From Allantophomopsis cytisporea (lineage: Eukaryota; Ascomycota; Leotiomycetes; Phacidiales; Phacidiaceae): DNA of 64,000 nucleotides. The notes under the pieces were generated by a model. That model did no database searches, was not told where the DNA came from, and saw only the letters and a program-made list of their open reading frames with translations. The DNA lies in assembly GCA_024752435.1 (NCBI GenBank), contig CP103033.1, forward strand, positions 868,001 through 932,000, in the 5' to 3' direction. Positions 56,028 to 64,000 of the stretch are shown here, piece after piece (the first letter of the stretch is position 1; every line of letters begins with the position of its first letter). The position numbers and the translations under genes were made by a program.

Positions 56028-59000
56028 TGTGATGGTCGAAACACGTGAACGAATGTGTTGCTCGAAAGACAGGACACCAGATAACTGGCTGTTGAGGAAT
56101 GCTGATGATGATCTGTTTCCATTTTGGAGGACTCTTCACGTCTTATATCATACGTGAGCAAAGAGAAAGGTTGTAGATCGTGAGATTTTGACAAGAGATT
56201 ATTTGCTTTGAGGTTTCAATTTTCCGTCAAAACACTTGATCCACCAATCTGCATCACAGATTGATAGATGATCTGAGCTAAACTGATCTTTCTCAATAAA
56301 ACATACATCTCGAGATGCCAAGGGCTTTCAATGGCAACAAGGTGTACGCGGCCATCGATACATTGTCCATGTTGGGTTTTAACTCCATCGACGATTGCGT
56401 GTCAAACGACATTGCGGGGTCGATAGAAAATCCGAGCGGCTGTCAAGCAAAGTCAAGATGCCACGAGCAGTTGAAGTCCAAGCTGAGCCCAGCACGCAGA
56501 TGAGATGCAGTAGCGTACCACGGATGTAATTGCTATAGATTTTCGACAGGATCTTACGACGAGAAGCCAAAGAATTTGCGTTATGGTAATAGGAACGATA
56601 CCATTAGGACTTTCGGCCGATACCGTTCGTTTTAGGGTGGTGCTCGGATATAGATCTCATGATAGTAAGCAGTAGGAAGACTTGGTCATATTTAGAAATA
56701 TGGCAGACGCGGAAGCATCAAATCCATGTAAACATCATATTCCAACCTGTTGTGTATACAACGTGCTCTATCGGCTTCCTTGTAAATGGCTAGAAGGAGT
56801 AGGTCGGCGGCTTTTAGATACGTAGGCGTAGAGTCATGCAGACCCAACCTGAGAAAATCATCAAGTCCCTTGACTCACTTTGATGCAGGTACCGAACTAC
56901 GTAGGCGTCTTGATCTGCATCGGCAAGGATCGATGCGAGACCAAGATAGAATATTGTCTAAGCTTATGTGTGAGAGAGCTTGAGTTTTGCTGAAGTACTG
57001 ACTAGGAGCAAGAGGCCGGTAGCTAGCAGAAGGATACCCTGCCCGAGTCTTCCAACACCGAAACGTGCATATTCATCGAACACAGAACGGGCATATGTAC
57101 AGCATGCGTGAATCTTATTACAGTGAACTGATGAAAATTGTTAAGATAGTCTAACAATAGGAGATATTGCGGTTGGACATGCCTTCAGTATCCACCATTT
57201 CAACTGCCGCTGCAACCCTCTGCAAACAATTATGCGTATCATGATTGTACACGTCCTAGATCAACGCAATGTGTAACCGTGCAAATCAATCAATGGAGTA
57301 TAATCTCTCCGAAATTCTCATGATTTGACTTGTTAATGCAGGTTTCAAGGCGAAAGTTTTGATCGAGGTTTCAAGGAGTTGAGGTGGCCAGAGATCATGG
57401 CGTTTCCAGGATTCCACAACCGCTATGTCCAGGCATACCGATAGAGAACAGATCAAAGAATCCCAGCACAAACCTCTCGATGATCCAAGCGTGATTGCAC
57501 TGCGATATGTACATAACCGTCAAGTGCAGCATAATTCTCGCTGCGCGAAAGGTTGAGATTGTAGCGGTGACAGGCGTCTGTCGTCCGAAAATGGTGTTTG
57601 GGGCCAGGGACCCCGGTTCCCGCAATGCACGATGCGCTCGTGCTTCTATTTCTAGGGAAGGCCACGCGTCCCTTCATCTCATATGTTGAGAAATGCGAGA
57701 GATGCTTGAGATATCTCATGATCGAACAGGATTCCATCAGACGGATCTTTTCGCTCAAGGTAATCCAGCGAAAACCCCCCGGTTTAGAAATAAACGGGGG
57801 CTCAAGATGACAATTGAACCCAATCGCTAACCTTATGTTGAGACGCAACCTTTTAGATTGTAAGCTCAGAACTATCGATACAAACGGTTTAGACACTGTG
57901 TTTCCATATTAAATCGGTGATAGCGTAATTAATTTTCCATTGTCACTGCCTTCTCCAGAAACGTACCAATGTCGTGTTTGCTAGAATTTCGAAGAACTTT
58001 TAAAGAGTCTCCTACTTCAGCCATCTCGGCCTTGTATTGGTATCACAACTCCAAGAACACAATTTTTTAATTGATGCATAAACCAAACGCTAGTTCTGCA
58101 TCATTGTGACCTGCCCAGAAGCTGTAAGAAGTCAGCATACCTGTCCGCCCCGCATAAAAAGCAGTATTGAGAAGTAGACAGGGCAGCTCGGCGTGTAAAG
58201 CCGGACTCTTGGAGTCTGCATTGCACGTATTGTTAAATAGTATGTACAATGACAAGTTTGTAATAAAGGAAAAGTGCTTTGCAGCGGCACAGTGGTCTTA
58301 CCTCGGAAGGTCCCAATTCTCATGTATGCGATATATGCATATACTTCATCCAATCTTTCATAGTGACCATGTAGTACTTCGGAGTGGCTGCGGACACTGT
58401 TGAATTTTGGGTTGAGAAGTATTCGATGACAAGAGTAATCGGATGCATTGACGCATGATAAGGCTCGGGTTGGATGCACAAGACCAGCACTCACCCCATT
58501 ATTACATGGATATTTTCGATATATCGTTCCAACACATCGTGGAGGGTGTACATTAACCCCAATAGTCAGATATTGGAATAATTGTTTCCGGTCGCGAGCC
58601 GAAGAAGTGCCCTTTGGGCTCTGGCAGCGAGGTACACACGGTGAGTGTAAGAATTATCAGGTCAACCTACTAACCCAAATTAACCCATAGTACATACATC
58701 GACGCCGGCTGGAACGGAGTAATATTGTAGCCATCGTATATCGGTGTCGGAAAATCATTCAGAATATTGTTTGAAGCACTGGAAGCCACCAGTGATAAGA
58801 GGTAAGCTGAAGAGCCTCGCAAGGATTCAATATTGAACTCATTCCATATGTCTGTTTTGGGGACTCTGTCCCGACGTTACTACCGCCGTGTCTTCCATCT
58901 GGCGGCTATGTTATGGGTAGCCTGCCATGCGAATTATGGTCATGTTGTAAACGCGGGTATGTAGCTCCAGCCATTAGAGCTTATGACATGGATAAGCGGC

Positions 59001-59850
59001 GAGCAGGTTGGGATGCAGCGAGCTGAGTCTTCGTGCAGCGGTCCAACGATGTAGTATTGCGGATTTAGAAACAATGTATATGTTCGTTGAAGTGGCATGA
59101 TCCAGAGTGGAGCAAATAAGACTGTCAGACGTTGGATCTTTGTCAATGTATGTCAGTACTGAAAACAGTATTGGAAATAGTCGATGACAAGTGCTTATTG
59201 GTATGTGTGATGCAAGCGCTGAAGAAGATCGGCGGCATACGTTTGAAGTGATGCCAAGCAGCAAACATGTGTTCCATTTTGAACCGAAGGACAGATGTCA
59301 TATGGTCGAAGGAATTTTCGCCGATGCTATCAACACCAAGGTGTCGGTTGGTGATCGTCTCGATACATGACTTTAGCTGATTGTTCCGCTGCGCAAGCAA
59401 GCAGGTAGCTAATACATAATTGCGACGCTCGTCCACTCATAAGGGATATTGTTCACCAGAAATTTGGCAACGAAAGGCTTGCGAAGCTCGAACCTTAAGA
59501 ATTCCCAGGAGAGTCGACACCAGCAATAATTCCATATTCTACCTCGACGTGAAAAGGCCGGGCACTTATACAGAACACAGCTCCCTCGGATCATCAGAAT
59601 GTTCCCCAACGTCCGGACAGCTAGTGTCCGAATATAGTAGGTAGACATTAAATCATCAGCCACTATGCCCGTGACAAGTACGGTACCGAACTTTTCGATC
59701 GAACCATAGGCGGCCCGACGGTACAAAATAGAGCATCCAACATGTCAAAGTAGTAACTATGGGGACATACGAGGTTATTCTGGACCTCGTGCATGTGTAC
59801 AAAGTGATTGTGTCGGTACTTGTGGGCCATACTAACAAAGATAGGCAGGT

Positions 59851-59952
59851 AATAATCAAGCGACAACCGTAAATTGAAGAATACGAAGTGCAAAGCCAGG
59901 CAATAATCAAGCGACAACCGTAAATTGAAGAATACGAAGTGCAAAGCCAGGC
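59851..59952. repeat. Perfect 51-bp tandem duplication
   Basis: Positions 59851-59901 and 59902-59952 are identical over the full 51 bases with no spacer, in non-coding DNA. Confidence 0.95.
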
Positions 59953-60236
59953 GAATGGAGAAACGATTTGAGAATTGTGAATTGGTATGGGGTCATAAGC
60001 AACGCTATGCAGAGTCTACAAAGATGCTGATAGGAAAGTATAAAAAAAAAGATAACAAAAAGCCACATGTATCGTGTCGCAGACTAAAGCTGTATAGGCT
60101 TCGTGTCTCGCACAATGCATCACCACCTTTATCTTCAAGTCGAGTTGCCTCGCTTAGCCAAACTCCCAAGTCCGACGTAGTGCAGCAGTTATTTCCAAAA
60201 CATGCTTTCAACTAAACATCGGGAGCCAACAACCTA

Positions 60237-62746
60237 TTAGCCATGGTTGTTGCGATGTTTCCCATCACAGTAGCCAGGTAACTTCGGCGCAGCATCATCA
60301 GTTGCCCAGCTCTTGATGGTCAGAGTCGTGGTGTATATCATGACTACTGCACCAAATATACAGAGTAGAACGTCGCAAGTTTTGCGGAAGGTTGTTTTGG
60401 ACACTGCGCGATAATGCAACATTGGCTAGAACTTTACGTTAGTACATGTTTTTGATACATTCCTGAGCTGTTGTGTACAGTAGTCAAATACAGACCCAGA
60501 AAAACAAGCAATTTTTAAGGTTAAATTGAAAGAAACTCTGAACTTACTGGATAGATGTAGACCAATGGAACGCAGGCAAAGGCGCCAACAAGGGAAACAA
60601 ATTTGTCGAGGTCGCCCGCACCACCCCAGGCTATAGCAGCGCAAAGCATAACCACGAAGAATCGGAAGACATTCTTTTGCCATTTGATCCATGGATTATA
60701 CTTGCCACTCCTTGTGAATAATTCAGTCTCCGTAATTCTGATAGCCGGAAATATTTGCAGTGGCGTCGAAAGTAAAATTGCCATCGAATACAGGAATTGT
60801 ACTCCGTTGACAAATTTATCATCCTGAGGTAAATTGAGGATTACGACAGTCTTGGTATTACTTCCATAGGCAGCATAACTCAGAGCTCCCATAGAAACGA
60901 AAATCACTGTGATAATGATCATCACCAGACCAAGTACAGGTGGGAATTTGGAAGGCCTCTTCATTGACTCCTGGATAGGAATAATGAGACCAATGCCTTC
61001 GAAGGTAAAGATGGCAGTGCCAATGAATAGTGTCCAGTCCTTCTGATTGAAATTGACGATATCAGCAACGCCGTGATGTGCGATCGTAAGTATATCGTAG
61101 TAGTAGAGGTATACAAGTCCAATCAGGATAAAAGCATCAGCAATCAAAGCTGTGATTCCCAATTTGCTGATATCGCGCATGAGCGAGAAGGGTAAAAACA
61201 CGGCCATTTGCATGAGAATAAGCCACTTGATATCGATGAAAGTCTTGCAGTCGGAAACAGCGGAGATGAACGCCTGCAGGTTCTCAGAGGTGAAGACAAT
61301 ATATGCAGCTACGAACCCAATTTGGCTGAGAACGATTGAGAAAAGGATAACGGTCCGCATCCATCTCCCGTATAGAATGCCGCCCATGTCACCGAATGAG
61401 CCATCAACCTTAAGACGGGTATTGACCAATAGGACGAAGCAATAGTATGATAGTGCTGCAACAAAAAGGAGGACCAGATTACTCAGAAGCATGCCACCGT
61501 TGAGGTAAGCTTTGGGAAGGAACAGAACACCAGTTCCCACAAAAGATTTCAACAGCAGTAAGGCAGCGTTGAAAGATCCATTCTGGCCGCTTCCACCACG
61601 GTGTTTGCGTCTTCTCTTACGACGACTTGGAGTGAGCAGAGCACTATCTTCCATCGGTTCGTGGTCATCATCACTTCCGGAGGTAGTGCTACCTTCATAC
61701 GCATCCGATGCAAAGTACTCATCGGGCTCCAGCACTTCATCGTCCTCTTCCAACTCTTCACCAGCAAAATGTCCATAAATAGACAGAAACTCCAGGAAGT
61801 TGCTGGTAAGTAGCTTTGGTCGAGCTCCATTTCGTCCTTCTGATATACCCTCCTCCGGATCTCTGCCAGCTGGAGATGGGCTCCCAGCAGCTCTGCGAAT
61901 GTAGTTCCTTCGCATGCCGCCAGGGACCTTGATCGTGTCGATGTCAAGAACTTCACTCTCGGGGTGTGGGCGAGATATGTTGAAACTCTGGCTACGCTTA
62001 ACGCGTCCTCTACCTTCGGCTCGAGCTTGAGCTTCCTCGGTCCACTTGTAGATAGGTCTTGTGATATCCCCTCCCTGTAAACGTAGACTTGAGAATTCTT
62101 CGTCATCTGCAATCCCGTGAGGTGACTTTTTGAGTCCATTCGTTTCATCTTCAACCTGCTTTCCCCCATAGGAGCCATCTTGACTTCCATCGTATTGTGT
62201 GGCAGAAGGTTGTACCAGATGTCTCCTCACAATCTCTGGATCTTCGTAGGTGGTTGCATTTGTCCACCCAGGTGTACCCTGTACAGGTCTCGCTCTTGAG
62301 TCAAAAGAACCATAAGTGCCAGCGGACTGTGAATTCTGTATTTGAGCACCGGCAGCAGCTGGAGACAATGATCGCATTGGAGGAGTACCGAGTCTAGGTG
62401 GAGTTGTTCCGAAAGAAGTGGAAAGTGCAGTCGCTAGAGCTGACACACCTGGGCCGGGTAGTGAAGATTTGGATGCAGCACCGGCAAGCGGGGTCAGATC
62501 TCCAGCGGGAGTCTCTGATGCAGAGGCTGCATAGCTTGGTGTGGGGATTTGTCGAACTCTAGGAGTTCCTACCCCATGATTCGACGGAACCGGCGAAGCA
62601 AGTCGTGCCGTAGAAGCATTACGAGGAATTGATCCGCTTATAGATCGACCTCTGCTGAAGGATCCTGGAGATGAAGCTATCGGAACCGATGTTGTCCGTG
62701 GAGAAGATGGGTCTCCCCTTGAGAAAGACATGGCTGTATGGTTCAC
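60237..62746 (-). CDS. Vacuolar amino-acid transporter, AVT/SLC36-type
   Basis: Two exons, 62746-60548 and 60425-60237 (intron 122 bp), give 795 residues, or 790 if the second in-frame ATG at 62731 (MSFSRGDPSS) is used; family members usually start there. The first 370 residues are a Ser/Pro-rich disordered cytosolic tail with probable phosphorylation sites (TSVPIASSPGSFSRGRS) and an acidic patch. The transporter domain begins FNAALLLLKSFVGTGVLFLP, the conserved first helix of the AAAP (amino acid/auxin permease) superfamily, and has about 11 helices, including GTAIFTFEGIGLIIPIQESM and LSTPLQIFPAIRITE. The last helix is in exon 2 (VLLCIFGAVVMIYTTTLTI). By analogy with yeast Avt3/Avt4 it probably exports neutral amino acids from the vacuole; direction and substrate are inferred. 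Confidence 0.9.
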
Positions 62747-64000
62747 GGCTTGAACGGCGAGGAAGAAATCAATGCTGACACCGCTATGTCAAGATCATCG
62801 GCTTTCGTCGTAGAAGATAGCTCTTCCTGCGAAAGTTTCACAAGATAAGCGAAGCCTCTGTATGACTGAGGGAGGCTAACGACGCAGTACAACGTTTGAG
62901 CTGGCGGTGAGGAAAGCGACAGAAAAATAAGTGACGATAAAAGAAAACTTTGAAGCTGAATAAAAAGCCCGATGAGTGTATAAAGTGCTTACTCATGAGC
63001 TGTGTACGGGATAAAATAGTTGAGCTGAGACAGCAACATTGATCACAACAGCCTTTTGGTTCACACACCTTTAGCTTACACCTTCCGCAATTGGAGCGCA
63101 CGGGCTCTTGCTCGCTGCAGTTGCCATGATATCACAGGCCAGTGTCTGTCACGTGCACCAATCAAAGTGGGATGAATGACGAAGAACGGTGAAACTAGTG
63201 GTGTTCAGCCTTGTAGCCTTGCGCATTTTGCAAAGATGACTGTCGGAATGTTTCTGGTGACGATCTTTGAGTAAATGAGATTCACTTGCTCTACATATCA
63301 TGGATATTATGGTAATTATTGACTGATAAATGAGAGTCTAAATTTCCTGGAATTTTGAACAAACAGGGTTTGATGATCGAACTTAAGCTGGCTATCCTTG
63401 ATACCTAAATTCTGTCGAATTTATTTCGTTGATTATCAAGAGGTTCTACCATTTTCTTTGGGAATCATCGTGGATCATCGGAGGATGACCAGTCACTTAA
63501 CTTGATTATTTACAGACAAAATATATGATCGAAGAACAACTCAGATCCAATGAGGTCTACTACATACCCAGCCGAAATAACTTCCGACATCTTGAAAAAT
63601 AAAGTAACTTTACCTTGAGCAGATGACACTGCATCAGTGATGCATTACGGAGTAAGGGAACTACCCAACTCTATTGTGTTACTGCATACTGACCAAAGAC
63701 GATGTCCTGAATACCAAGAGACAACCTTCTAGATCATTCTCTTACAGTTAAAGACGTCAAGATATCCCAATTCATCTATTTCTAGCTGATGTCCAGTTAT
63801 CAAGGTACCCACGGTGCCATGAAGTGCTCCAACCATACTTCGGGTGTATTGCCGTAGCACACCGCCTTCGGATTCACTGTTTTGGGTAGGAACCTAGTCA
63901 ATTACTATGCATTCCAATGCAAGTGAGAAAATGCTTGTCCAGATTTTGCGAACTTGACTTCTTCATCCTTGATATTCATTGTATAATTGCTAAAATTTCT
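62747..64000. other. Terminal region without recognisable gene
   Basis: Upstream of the transporter. No supported coding gene; AT-rich beyond 63,240. A Cys-rich frame at 62838-63101 is discussed among the rejected items. Confidence 0.45.

Larger units (their letters stand above)
55951..60236. other. Long gene-poor stretch
   Basis: About 4.3 kb with the laccase promoter at the left and a perfect 51-bp tandem duplication near the right. Frames up to 147 codons are present on both strands (for example 57453-57896 and 58132-58494, minus) but I recognise none and see no consistent splice pattern. I call no gene. Confidence 0.45.

Noticed and set aside
57286..57896. Possible gene on the minus strand
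   Set aside because: Three overlapping frames of 60-147 codons have no recognisable motif and no consistent splice sites.
59851..59952. Terminal repeats or target-site duplication of a transposon
   Set aside because: The two copies are directly adjacent with nothing between them and no transposase nearby.
62838..63101. Cys-rich frame with a Zn2Cys6-like run (SNCGRCKLKVCEPKGCCDQC)
   Set aside because: Cysteine spacing is wrong for the zinc cluster (four residues instead of six in the first loop), the frame closes directly upstream, and nothing downstream continues a transcription factor. It could be a fragment of one, but support is too thin.

Overview
The window looks like nuclear DNA of a filamentous ascomycete (Pezizomycotina). 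Genes carry short introns of about 48-70 bp with GTRNGT donors and CTRAC-like branch points. Two tRNA genes are present, UTRs are rich in microsatellites, and the gene set is typical of moulds: secreted laccase, secreted L-asparaginase, thaumatin-like protein, intradiol dioxygenase and an ascomycete-type glucokinase. Protein style suggests Leotiomycetes, but that is an inference.

Layout. 1-12 kb: the 5' end of a minus-strand gene (possibly a KRE6/SKN1-like beta-glucan synthesis protein), exosome subunit RRP43, a secreted intradiol dioxygenase-like enzyme, a broken FAD-dependent oxidase, a secreted L-asparaginase and a probably GPI-anchored thaumatin-like protein. 14-34.6 kb is the housekeeping core: an Hsp70-like (HSPA12-type) protein, glucokinase, a NAA50-like acetyltransferase with an N-terminal PCNA-binding motif, SAGA factor Sgf11, a PPIL1-type cyclophilin, signal peptide peptidase, mevalonate kinase, and the farnesyl/geranylgeranyl transferase alpha subunit with a long N-terminal extension. 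35.3-44.4 kb: a tRNA-Asp (with intron) and a tRNA-Ser bound a decayed interval. It holds three broken genes whose in-frame stops are mostly of the CpA-to-TpA type left by repeat-induced point mutation (RIP), a degenerate minisatellite, and one intact SWIM zinc-finger gene. 44.4-64 kb is gene-sparse: a GT23-like type II membrane glycosyltransferase, a laccase, a vacuolar amino-acid transporter, and long stretches with no recognisable gene.

How the genes relate. Most are independent housekeeping genes. Mevalonate kinase (makes isoprenoid precursor) and the prenyltransferase alpha subunit (uses farnesyl or geranylgeranyl diphosphate) are adjacent and co-oriented, which is at least suggestive. 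The asparaginase, thaumatin-like protein, dioxygenase and laccase all have secretion signals and fit an extracellular saprotrophic or plant-associated lifestyle. I found no biosynthetic cluster, no intact transposon and no CRISPR-like array. I cannot point to a convincing new biological system. The leads I would follow first are the PIP box on the NAA50-like enzyme, the N-terminal fusion on the prenyltransferase alpha subunit, and the RIP-scarred interval between the two tRNAs.
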